Shown here: positions 56,613 to 64,000 of the stretch, piece after piece | How positions within the stretch are numbered: position 1 is the first letter of the stretch | Layout of the letters: the number at the start of each line of letters is the position of its first letter | NCBI GenBank assembly: GCA_013215375.1 | Contig: JABSRB010000016.1 | Coordinates: 50,739-114,738, forward strand | Direction of reading: 5' to 3' | DNA: 64,000 bases | From: Oceanospirillaceae bacterium | GTDB taxonomy: Bacteria > Pseudomonadota > Gammaproteobacteria > Pseudomonadales > Balneatricaceae | Translations under genes and position numbers: made by a program | Notes under the pieces: generated by a model | What the model was told of the DNA's origin: nothing | Seen by the model: only the letters and a program-made list of their open reading frames with translations | Database searches by the model: none

Positions 56613-58340
56613 TTATTGAGATTGTTTGCTGGTGTAGTAATGCTCAATTTGAACACGAGAGAGGATGCCTATAAGTGTCTCGTTGTAATCTAAGACACAC
56701 AGCAAATCGATATTTTCACTATTCATTAGCTGTAATGCTTGGTGTAACGTTGCTTTTAAAGGGATGTTATAGATGGGAAAACGTTGTGCGGGAATCCGTA
56801 ATAGGTCTATTTTTTGATCATCGCTGATCAGGTCTCGCGCTAAGAAACTGCTAATATTAGAGGAGGGGAAGACGCTGTTGTATTGCTCTTTGTGCTGCGT
56901 TACTACCCACATGGTTTGCCGGTCTAATATTTTTTTCGCTTGTAGCAGTGATATTTGATCGGTGGTTATTTTAAAACTTTGCGACATAACCTTGGCGACT
57001 GAGACGCGAGTGAGGATTTGTGCGAGGGGTTCAAGCCGATAATCCAGGCCTTGATCTTGCAAAAGAGCTAAAAATGCAGAGGGGGTTTTGAATATATAAC
57101 GAGTGGTCAAATTGGCACAGACTATGGCGATCATCCCTGGGAAGATAATGTTGTGGTTATTAGTGAGCTCTAAAAGGGCGATTAGTGCAGCCAGCGGAGC
57201 GTTTAGTACTGCAGCCATCATTGCGCCCATTCCCAGCATGGCATACATGCCAATATGTGAGACCGATACGTCGACAAATAAACCACCGGCAGCACCAAAA
57301 ATGGCACCCGCGACGGCGCCAATAAATAAGCTCGGCCCAATCAACCCTGCAGGTATGCCCAAGCCTAAAATAATGGGGGTTAAAATGATCTTTGCGATCA
57401 ATATTGCGATTAATAAGCTCAGTTCAATATTGCCATGAAATGTCGCCGTGATAGTGTCGTAGCCGGTACCCATCACTTGCGGATAAAAGATAGCCACTAT
57501 ACCCGTCAGTATTCCAGCGATCAGTAGTCTGACACTTAGCGATACTCTGATTACTTGGCGGGTAAATAACATAAGTTTGATAAACGCGGTGGCCAAAGTA
57601 CCAATAGCGACTGCTAATACCATAATCCAAGGTATTTCGGAGTAACTTAAAATTTCAAATGCGGGGGCAGAGAACAGCGGTTCATTGTTGAAAATCAGGC
57701 GAGTCACTAAAGCGCTAGTAACAGAGGCGACTATAATCGGGGTGAATCCGGCAATAGTATAGTCCAGTAAAATGACCTCCATGGCAAAAACCACCCCCGC
57801 TAAAGGCGTATTAAACGCTGCCGAAATAGCAGCTGCACAACCACAGGCCACTAAAATTCGATGGGAGTTATCGGGGATGCGTAGCCATTGGCCTAAGACG
57901 CTAGACAAACTCGCCCCCATGTATATAGCGGGGCCCTCCTTGCCGACTGATTGGCCGCTCACTAGCGCTACCACTGCGATAATAAACTGACTGATTAGAT
58001 TTTTTCCGGGAATATGACCCTGGTGGTAAGCAAGCCTTTCGAGTAAGTGCACTACACCTACCTTGTTTTTTATTAGTGACCAATACTTATACATAATCGC
58101 TAAAATTAAGCCGCCAATGCAGGGAAACAAAAAACGTTGCACAAGGCTGAGACCTTCAAAATTTTCGACGTGCTCTGGTAGTAATTCGCCTAGTGGAATA
58201 TCGATAGCGAATCGAAACAGTGCTATTAAAAGTCCACAACTGACACCGCTGAGTAAACCTAAGGCGACGAGTTGAGGGAGAGCATCATAGCTGGCAAGTT
58301 GGTTTCGAAAATTCTGCAGTGTAAAGTGAGCTTTAATCAT
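56613..58340 (-). CDS. ClC-family chloride channel/transporter with CBS domains
   Basis: 575 residues. The ClC core shows G-K-E-G-P near residue 135 (the GREGP motif with Lys for Arg), N-T-P-L-A-G-V-V-F-A-M-E and P-A-G-L-I-G-P-S-L in the second half (GIFAP equivalent). Two CBS domains occupy roughly 455-570 (V-M-S-Q-S-F-K-I and later P-L-K-A-T-L-H-Q-A-L-Q-L-M). The Glu after G-K is the expected gating Glu, so a H+/Cl- antiporter is possible. Confidence 0.9.
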   Translation of the reverse strand: MIKAHFTLQNFRNQLASYDALPQLVALGLLSGVSCGLLIALFRFAIDIPLGELLPEHVENFEGLSLVQRFLFPCIGGLILAIMYKYWSLIKNKVGVVHLLERLAYHQGHIPGKNLISQFIIAVVALVSGQSVGKEGPAIYMGASLSSVLGQWLRIPDNSHRILVACGCAAAISAAFNTPLAGVVFAMEVILLDYTIAGFTPIIVASVTSALVTRLIFNNEPLFSAPAFEILSYSEIPWIMVLAVAIGTLATAFIKLMLFTRQVIRVSLSVRLLIAGILTGIVAIFYPQVMGTGYDTITATFHGNIELSLLIAILIAKIILTPIILGLGIPAGLIGPSLFIGAVAGAIFGAAGGLFVDVSVSHIGMYAMLGMGAMMAAVLNAPLAALIALLELTNNHNIIFPGMIAIVCANLTTRYIFKTPSAFLALLQDQGLDYRLEPLAQILTRVSVAKVMSQSFKITTDQISLLQAKKILDRQTMWVVTQHKEQYNSVFPSSNISSFLARDLISDDQKIDLLRIPAQRFPIYNIPLKATLHQALQLMNSENIDLLCVLDYNETLIGILSRVQIEHYYTSKQSQ

Positions 58341-58584
58341 GAAGCGGTAAATACCCGTGCAAAAGGTTAATGGTAGCCAGGTTGGGAAATAATAAAAGAA
58401 GGCAGTATAACGCAGCCTTTTTTAGTGCGCTTAACTAATCTTGGTAAACTTGATCTTTTTACAAACTATTGATTTGTCGTTACATTGAATGCCCCCCCAG
58501 CGGGGCTGAGAATATACTTGACTAAATTGCTTGGGTAAGGGATGATTTCGCTAAATCAGAACATCAAAAGTAGAGAAATTATCA

Positions 58585-58926
58585 GTGTCCGAATATGAAG
58601 ATCCGCTAGAGTTTAGCGATAGCGCAGTGGCTAAAGTAAAAATTCTAATCGAAGAGGAAGAAAACGACGAATTAAAGCTTCGTCTATATATCACGGGCGG
58701 TGGATGCGCTGGTTTTTCTTATGGCTTCAGTTTTGTTGAAGACGTAGCGGACGATGATACAGTGATCACTAAAGCAGGTGTGAGTTTGGTGGTAGATGCC
58801 ATGAGCTTGCAATATTTAACGGGTTCAGAAGTTGATTACAGAGAGGGACTACAGGGCTCTCAGTTTCTGGTTAACAATCCTAATGCAACGACTACTTGTG
58901 GCTGCGGATCATCTTTCTCCCTCTAA
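58585..58926 (+). CDS. erpA: iron-sulfur cluster insertion protein ErpA
   Basis: 113 residues from a GTG at 58585. An A-type carrier with the three cluster-binding Cys: one in G-G-G-C-A-G-F-S-Y near residue 41 and two in T-T-C-G-C-G-S-S-F near 107-109. It transfers Fe-S clusters to target proteins, including IspG/IspH in organisms with the MEP pathway. It converges with anmK, as in Pseudomonas. Confidence 0.96.
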   Translation: MSEYEDPLEFSDSAVAKVKILIEEEENDELKLRLYITGGGCAGFSYGFSFVEDVADDDTVITKAGVSLVVDAMSLQYLTGSEVDYREGLQGSQFLVNNPNATTTCGCGSSFSL

Positions 58927-58951
58927 ATATCTCTATCGTATAAACCACTAC

Positions 58952-58969
58952 CCAGCCTGTTAAGGCTGG
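58952..58969. terminator. hairpin between convergent erpA and anmK
   Basis: Stem CCAGCC / GGCTGG with a 6-base loop, overlapping the anmK stop codon, 25 bp past erpA. No clear T-tract, so a weak shared terminator at best. Confidence 0.4.
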
Positions 58970-60123
58970 TATATAGCGCCTAAAACACGCTCTCCTTTCG
59001 CTCCAGTGACTGTCATGCAATTGCCGTTTAGCCCTGCCAACGTTTGTTTGGCGAGCCATGCAAAAGCGCTAGCTTCCACCCAATCAGGGGCCAGGTTTAA
59101 GGCCTTGGTGCTAGTAACAATTGCAGCATCAGGTAATAAAGCGTCTAAACGCTCCATTAAAAAGGAATTTTTAGCGCCGCCACCGCAAACAAATAACTGT
59201 GCCATTGAAAAAGCTTGTCGAGACACCTGATCACATATCGTGATAGCCGTTAGTTCTACAAGTGTGCATTGTATATCGACATCACTGAGCCCGGTGTATT
59301 CGCTTAATTGCTGTTGCAACCAGCTGAGATTGAACTGCTCGCGACCAGTACTTTTTGGATAGTCTTGCTGGAAATAAGGAAGAGTGAGTAATTGTTTTAA
59401 TAATGGTTTGTTTACTGTACCGGTATGTGCCCAAGCACCCCCAAGATCATAGGCCTTTTCTTGGCACTTGTTGATCCATGCATCCAACAAGACATTACCG
59501 GGTCCTGTGTCAAAGCCGATCAAAGGTTGAGTATTATCCTTTGCAAGTAGTGTTATGTTTGCCATCCCTCCTATATTGACAATGACTCTATCATTACTTA
59601 TATGGCTAAACAGTGATTGATGAAAAGCGGGAACCAATGGCGCGCCTTGGCCGCCCGCAGCCAAGTCTCTTCTTCTAAAATCAGCGATGGTGGTAATGCC
59701 GGTAAGCTCGGCAACCGTATTGGCATCGCCAATCTGTAAACTGAAATTGTGCAGAGGGTCGTTTAACGGGCGGTGACGGATGGTTTGACCATGCAAACCG
59801 ATGGCACACACATCACAGCGCGAGAAAATATTAGTGTTGTCGTCAATTAGCTGGTTACAATATTTAGCGTACAGCTGTGCCAAGGCCACATCTAGGTGAC
59901 CCATTTTTTCTATTTCATTATCTCCTGGTAAACACAGTGCCAAAATCAAATCTTTTATATCACTGGGAATGTCATAGCTGGCGCTAGAGAGCATTTTGAA
60001 ATCAGGCTCAAAGCTTACGGCGACAATATCGATGCCGTCAAGGCTAGTTCCTGACATGACACCCAGATAAATTCGGCGATTAGATTTTGGGGTTAGTTGC
60101 TTTGCTGGCAATGTATTCATCAC
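58960..60123 (-). CDS. anmK: anhydro-N-acetylmuramic acid kinase
   Basis: 387 residues. The kinase begins with Y-L-G-V-M-S-G-T-S-L-D-G-I-D near residues 19-32 and continues with I-G-L-H-G-Q-T-I-R-H near 112, N-I-G-G-M-A-N-I-T near 180 and F-D-T-G-P-G-N near 202. It phosphorylates anhydroMurNAc during wall recycling. The start overlaps the upstream M23 peptidase gene by about 44 bases, which suggests coupling; no later Met would keep the substrate motif at normal distance. Confidence 0.97.
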   Translation of the reverse strand: MMNTLPAKQLTPKSNRRIYLGVMSGTSLDGIDIVAVSFEPDFKMLSSASYDIPSDIKDLILALCLPGDNEIEKMGHLDVALAQLYAKYCNQLIDDNTNIFSRCDVCAIGLHGQTIRHRPLNDPLHNFSLQIGDANTVAELTGITTIADFRRRDLAAGGQGAPLVPAFHQSLFSHISNDRVIVNIGGMANITLLAKDNTQPLIGFDTGPGNVLLDAWINKCQEKAYDLGGAWAHTGTVNKPLLKQLLTLPYFQQDYPKSTGREQFNLSWLQQQLSEYTGLSDVDIQCTLVELTAITICDQVSRQAFSMAQLFVCGGGAKNSFLMERLDALLPDAAIVTSTKALNLAPDWVEASAFAWLAKQTLAGLNGNCMTVTGAKGERVLGAIYQP

Positions 60124-62092
60124 TTTTAATGTTAAATTTATCTAAAACTTTTTTGGCGACAAGTTTGAAATTAGCCATTTCTTTTGGCGCTAAACTCGAT
60201 GCTTTTTTAAGTTTTACGGTCAATGGGTTTTTATGCACACCGTTAACTCTGAACTCATAGTGCAAATGTGATCCGGTAGCTGCGCCTGTTGAGCCTACAT
60301 AGCCAAGCACTTGCCCTTGTTGTATTCTGCTGCCTATGCTGAAATCTTTGTTAAAGCCAGACATGTGAGCGTATAGAGTGTTGGTGTCGGAGCCGTGTTG
60401 GATGATAATAGTATTGCCGTAGCCGCGCTTGCGTCCGCGGAATACAATCTTACCGTTACCGGACGCCATTATAGGGGTGCCGCGCTTGGCTGCGTAATCT
60501 ACACCTTGATGTGCTCGTATTTTGTTGGAGATAGGGTGTCTGCGCCTTGGGTTGAATTTTGAGCTAATACGGGCAAACTCTACCGGCATACGTAAAAAGG
60601 CTTTACGCATACTCCTGCCCTCTGGCGTGTAAAAACCAACACCTCCGAATGAGTCCTTAAAAAATATACCAATCAAATTTTGTCCGCCGGTGATGAACTG
60701 GGCGGCCAAAATGTTGCCGTCTTTGATCTTGTTACCATCGATAGTCAATTTCTCATAAATGACTTGAAACTTGTCTCCCGGTTGTAAATCTTGTGAGAAA
60801 TCTAGGTCCCAAGAAAATACTTTGGCAAAGTTCATCGTTACATTGCTAGACATTCCGGCGTTTAAAGCATCGATATAAAGAGAGCTTTTTATTTCCCCTG
60901 AGGCAAAGGCCTCTTCGGTAATTGGTTTGCGTTCCAGTACTTGGTGCTGGTAAGTGGTTTTATCTACACGGCTAATGAGCACGCTTTTTAGCGGATTGAT
61001 GATGTATTTAACTTTTATCAACTCATTGGCGCGAATCAAGAAGGCGAGCTTTTCGCCAATCATCATGCGTCGAAAAAGATTGGCTTCTCGAGTGGCGCTA
61101 TCAACATAGTGTACATCGGTATGGGAGAGTCCCGCGCGAATAAACATCGTGGATAAATTATCACCAGATTGCACATTATAATATATCCAAAGGTCTTTTT
61201 TAGAAATAGGTTTGTTTATGAGCGCGCTAAGTTGATGGTCTACTGGTGCCGTTTTGACTTTAACAATGGTGGTATCACTATTGTTGGCGTAAACAAAATG
61301 TTTACTATTGTCTACTTGGCGGATGAAAGTGTGGGTTTTTTTATCACCATTAGTATATTTTATTTCTAATAAACTGTTATCAACAATCAAAAAGTCGAAA
61401 ACGTCACCTGATTGTAACTTGGCGAAATAGTCCTTTTCACTGCTAGCTTGAATAATATTGCTAAGGTCGTCTTTAGTTAATCCAGCTTTTTGGAATATAT
61501 CATCGAGCTGATCTGTTTTTGTCACTTCAATAATAGTGCGTTCAATTGCGTTGAAATCTGCCGCATTAATAAATTCAGCAGGAACATTATTGGTCGAGGG
61601 CTCAGCGGTTTTCCGAGTACTTTCACTAATACTGGGTTGGATGTTTTCCTGGTTAGGAGCAATTATGGATTGTTTGGAAATAGTAAAGCTATCGGTGTTT
61701 TTGTCCCCTACTAACACAATGTTTGTGTTACTACTGATCTTGTATTTGATTTCTTTTAAATCTCCCTGCGTTATCAAAAGTGAAAGTGTTTCGCCGGGAA
61801 TCATTCTAACAAAAGTACGCTCTTTACTGGTGGCATTGCTCACTTTCAGGACATCTTGAGCGGTTAAACCTGCACGATTGAATATAAGAGATAAGTTATC
61901 GCCTTTTAATACTTCAAAGTGCTGCCATTGCGTGGGAAAATTATTTTCGCTGTTCGAGCTGGACTGAGTATCTTGTTGAGCAAATGCAGCAACACTGAAA
62001 ATGACAAAAGAGAGGGGGAATAGAAAAAATGCACAGGTTCTTTTAAGTTGAAGAAGAACAGTGTCGTAAATTATATGTGAATGACTAAACAA
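60080..62092 (-). CDS. M23 peptidoglycan endopeptidase with three OapA/LysM-like repeats
   Basis: 670 residues. A signal peptide or membrane anchor lies near 18-38. Three similar units follow at about 53-125, 188-270 and 306-375, each with a G-D-x-L or D-x-L start, a x-x-A-G-L turn and a Y/I-K-Y end (for example G-D-N-L-S-L-I-F-N-R-A-G-L). The C-terminal M23 domain near 515-620 keeps the zinc ligands H-Q-G-V-D-Y and S-H-L-H-Y-E, so it should be active, unlike NlpD. It is similar to MepM/YebA and lies between tyrS and anmK as in Pseudomonas. Confidence 0.92.
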   Translation of the reverse strand: MFSHSHIIYDTVLLQLKRTCAFFLFPLSFVIFSVAAFAQQDTQSSSNSENNFPTQWQHFEVLKGDNLSLIFNRAGLTAQDVLKVSNATSKERTFVRMIPGETLSLLITQGDLKEIKYKISSNTNIVLVGDKNTDSFTISKQSIIAPNQENIQPSISESTRKTAEPSTNNVPAEFINAADFNAIERTIIEVTKTDQLDDIFQKAGLTKDDLSNIIQASSEKDYFAKLQSGDVFDFLIVDNSLLEIKYTNGDKKTHTFIRQVDNSKHFVYANNSDTTIVKVKTAPVDHQLSALINKPISKKDLWIYYNVQSGDNLSTMFIRAGLSHTDVHYVDSATREANLFRRMMIGEKLAFLIRANELIKVKYIINPLKSVLISRVDKTTYQHQVLERKPITEEAFASGEIKSSLYIDALNAGMSSNVTMNFAKVFSWDLDFSQDLQPGDKFQVIYEKLTIDGNKIKDGNILAAQFITGGQNLIGIFFKDSFGGVGFYTPEGRSMRKAFLRMPVEFARISSKFNPRRRHPISNKIRAHQGVDYAAKRGTPIMASGNGKIVFRGRKRGYGNTIIIQHGSDTNTLYAHMSGFNKDFSIGSRIQQGQVLGYVGSTGAATGSHLHYEFRVNGVHKNPLTVKLKKASSLAPKEMANFKLVAKKVLDKFNIKSDEYIASKATNPKI

Positions 62093-62263
62093 GAGATAAG
62101 ACCTTTAATACCAGTGTGCAAAACATACAACCATATACGAATTGATCCCTGCAATTCAAAACATCCTTTTACCATATGATTAACTAATTATTGTTCATTG
62201 TGAGTTGTATCGCTAGAATAGCCAAACTTGAACAAAATCACAATATAGGCTATCGAGCAATAT

Positions 62264-63571
62264 ATGATAAAGCAAACACTTTTAGAAGAATTGAGTAGTC
62301 GCGGCTTAATTGCCCAGATGACCAGCGAAGCAGAATTAGCACAGCATCTAGAAAATCAAAGTGTCACATTATATTGCGGATTCGACCCTACAGCAGATAG
62401 TCTACATATTGGCAGTTTAGTTCCTCTGCTAACGTTAAAGCGATTTCAGCAACACGGACATAAGCCATTGGCGTTGGTCGGTGGCGCTACTGGCTTAATA
62501 GGTGATCCAAGTTTTAAAGCACAGGAGCGCAAGCTCAATGATGATGCAACCGTAGCTGATTGGGTTGATAAGCTAAAAGCGCAAGTCAGCCAGTTTATAG
62601 AGTTTGATAAGTCTGATACTAGCGCTGAAGTGGTTAATAACCTGGATTGGACCAAAGATTTAGATGTGCTTACTTTTTTGCGCGATGTAGGCAAGCATTT
62701 TTCAATTAATCAAATGATTGCTAAAGAGTCGGTGAAGCAGCGTATAGACAGAGAGGGAGAGGGGATTTCCTTTACTGAGTTTACCTACATGATTTTACAG
62801 TCCTATGATTTCCAACAATTGAATAAAAGTCATGGCTGTACTTTACAAATTGGTGGCTCTGATCAGTGGGGTAACATCACTGGTGGTACAGAGTTAACCA
62901 GAAGAATGAATGGCAATAAAGCATACGGTTTGACGCTGCCATTGATTACTAAGTCGGATGGTACCAAGTTTGGTAAGACAGAAAGCGGGACTATTTGGTT
63001 ATCAGCCAATAAAACATCACCCTATGCTTTTTATCAATTTTGGATCAATTCAGCCGATGCCGATGTCTATAATTTCCTACGTTACTTTACCTTTCTGGAT
63101 GTGGCTGAAATAGCTAAAATAGAAGAAGAAGACAACGCTGCACAAGGTCGGCCGCAGGCCCAAGCGATATTAGCGCGAGAAGTCACCGAGCTGGTTCACG
63201 GTAAAGCGGGACTAGATGCTGCAATGCGCATCAGTGAGGCGTTATTTTCTGGTGAATTAGATGAGCTTGATGAAAGCGATTTCAATCAGCTTGCGCAAGA
63301 TGGTTTACCGACCACACAATTCACAGCGCAAGCAATAGCTGCATTAAGTGAAACGCCATTGACCTCTTTGCTCGCAAATGAAGGGTTAGCTGCATCAGGT
63401 AAGCAAATTAAAGATGCACTGCAACGCAAAGCCGTCACCATTAATTCAAAAGAGATTAGTTTAGATGAGAATATGCAATGTGCAGCTTTGTTCGCAGCGA
63501 GTAATGCTAAATTTGGGCGTTATCACTTAGTTAAAGTGGGCAAAAAGAAGCATCATATTTTTGTAATGTAA
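62264..63571 (+). CDS. tyrS: tyrosyl-tRNA synthetase
   Basis: 435 residues, class I. The HIGH motif is in A-D-S-L-H-I-G-S-L near residue 45, the KMSKS-equivalent is K-F-G-K-T-E near 236, and Q-I-G-G-S-D-Q-W-G-N near 197 binds tyrosine. A C-terminal S4-like domain follows. The gene ends in a strong terminator and precedes an apparent rRNA promoter region. Confidence 0.98.
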   Translation: MIKQTLLEELSSRGLIAQMTSEAELAQHLENQSVTLYCGFDPTADSLHIGSLVPLLTLKRFQQHGHKPLALVGGATGLIGDPSFKAQERKLNDDATVADWVDKLKAQVSQFIEFDKSDTSAEVVNNLDWTKDLDVLTFLRDVGKHFSINQMIAKESVKQRIDREGEGISFTEFTYMILQSYDFQQLNKSHGCTLQIGGSDQWGNITGGTELTRRMNGNKAYGLTLPLITKSDGTKFGKTESGTIWLSANKTSPYAFYQFWINSADADVYNFLRYFTFLDVAEIAKIEEEDNAAQGRPQAQAILAREVTELVHGKAGLDAAMRISEALFSGELDELDESDFNQLAQDGLPTTQFTAQAIAALSETPLTSLLANEGLAASGKQIKDALQRKAVTINSKEISLDENMQCAALFAASNAKFGRYHLVKVGKKKHHIFVM

Positions 63572-63590
63572 ATACGGCAGTAATGAAGGC

Positions 63591-63617
63591 AAGCCAGCTT
63601 ATGAAGCTGGCTTTTTT
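63591..63617 (+). terminator. intrinsic terminator after tyrS
   Basis: Perfect 10-bp stem AAGCCAGCTT / AAGCTGGCTT with loop ATG and a T-tract, 19 bp past tyrS. Confidence 0.93.
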
Positions 63618-63618
63618 A

Positions 63619-63664
63619 TGTACAGGATGTACAGTATGACGCGGTGGCATGGATGCAAAGAGCG
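63619..63664. repeat. terminator-docked repeat, copy B
   Basis: A 46-bp unit starting TGTACAGGATGTACAG right on the T-tract of the tyrS terminator and containing GGCATGGATGC. It is close to copy A after eno, and in tandem with copy C with a 50-bp period. Confidence 0.85.
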
Positions 63665-63668
63665 GATA

Positions 63669-63715
63669 TGTACAGGAAGTGCGGTATGACTCGGTGTGAT
63701 GGATGCCAAAGAGCG
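63669..63715. repeat. terminator-docked repeat, copy C
   Basis: A 47-bp unit starting TGTACAGGAAGTGCGG and ending GCCAAAGAGCG, head-to-tail with copy B. Differences from A and B weaken one of the two small palindromes. Confidence 0.85.
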
Positions 63716-63782
63716 AAAAGAAGCTGTATTAGAGTGTTTAATGATCAAAACATACCAACTTAAATTATATTGAATATATTCG

Positions 63783-63810
63783 TTGACACAATTTCAAATC
63801 TGTATAGAAT
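63783..63810 (+). promoter_or_regulatory. rRNA-type promoter P1
   Basis: Consensus TTGACA, 16-bp spacer, TAGAAT, then the GC-rich discriminator GCGCCTCC. The 16-bp spacer and GC-rich discriminator are typical of stringently controlled rRNA promoters, and an AT-rich stretch just upstream could serve as an UP element. Confidence 0.75.
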
Positions 63811-63959
63811 GCGCCTCCACAGACAAGGCAGCAAGCGAGCAACAAGCTTACTACTCAGACTGGTTACAACATTAAGTGGGTTTGAAATTGTTAATATTTG
63901 ATTTTGTTTTATAAGCTTTTTTAGCTAAAAAGAAAATTCAAAAATAAACAAATTAATGA

Positions 63960-63987
63960 TTGACTTAACGAGGCGCAAATATATAAT
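63960..63987 (+). promoter_or_regulatory. rRNA-type promoter P2
   Basis: TTGACT, 16-bp spacer, perfect TATAAT, then ACGCACCTC, resembling the P1 discriminator. The preceding 60 bp are very AT-rich. It lies 177 bp after P1; the transcript would leave the window, and in Pseudomonas an rRNA operon follows tyrS. Confidence 0.78.
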
Positions 63988-64000
63988 ACGCACCTCACTT

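Overview
The window looks like a chromosomal segment of a marine-type gammaproteobacterium close to the Pseudomonadales/Cellvibrionales. The order glnD-map-rpsB-tsf-pyrH-frr-uppS-cdsA-rseP-bamA-lpxD-fabZ-lpxA-lpxB-rnhB-dnaE-accA-tilS-pyrG-eno-ftsB-truD-surE-pcm-nlpD-rpoS is the one known from Pseudomonas. The order erpA/anmK/M23 peptidase/tyrS, followed by what look like rRNA promoters, is also Pseudomonas-like. Base composition is moderate (low-to-mid 40s %GC by eye). No rRNA, tRNA, CRISPR array, transposase or phage gene is visible.

Layout. 1-9.7 kb: an accessory iron/heme acquisition locus. It has a Fur-box-like site, an ECF sigma factor (FecI type), a FecR-type anti-sigma, a TonB-dependent receptor with an N-terminal STN signalling domain, a small secreted hemophilin-like protein, a Slam (DUF560) outer-membrane translocon and a periplasmic TPR protein. 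9.8-16.7 kb: a DUF2846 lipoprotein, a divergent EamA exporter/LysR pair, an unknown Cys-rich protein, the flagellar outer-membrane genes flgT / flgO-flgP, and a DUF1244 protein. The last two convergent genes are separated by two different perfect tandem-repeat arrays. 16.7-43 kb: the conserved block for nitrogen sensing, translation, outer-membrane biogenesis, lipid A, DNA replication and fatty-acid synthesis. 43-51 kb: truD, surE, pcm, a DUF368 polyprenyl-phosphate transporter, nlpD, rpoS, then a Rieske protein overlapping a two-domain kinase-like gene. 51-64 kb: PBP1b with its probable activator LpoP, hemL, a ClC channel, erpA, anmK, an M23 peptidase, tyrS and two tandem rRNA-type promoters at the right edge.

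The most striking features are as follows. (1) The conserved block has lost dxr (cdsA and rseP abut with no gap) and also ispD and ispF (ftsB and truD are 30 bp apart). These are three enzymes of the MEP isoprenoid pathway, all missing from their usual seats, which suggests that isoprenoids are made by another route, plausibly mevalonate; skp and kdsA are also absent from their usual positions. (2) A Slam-dependent, apparently non-lipidated hemophore is combined with FecI/FecR/STN cell-surface signalling, and carries an extra TPR protein of unknown role. (3) A small repeat family sits directly on the T-tracts of intrinsic terminators (pyrG, eno, tyrS). (4) There are an 81-bp MITE-like element after pcm and twin tandem arrays docked on two convergent stop codons.

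All functional calls come from reading the translated sequence by eye against remembered family features; no database search was run.
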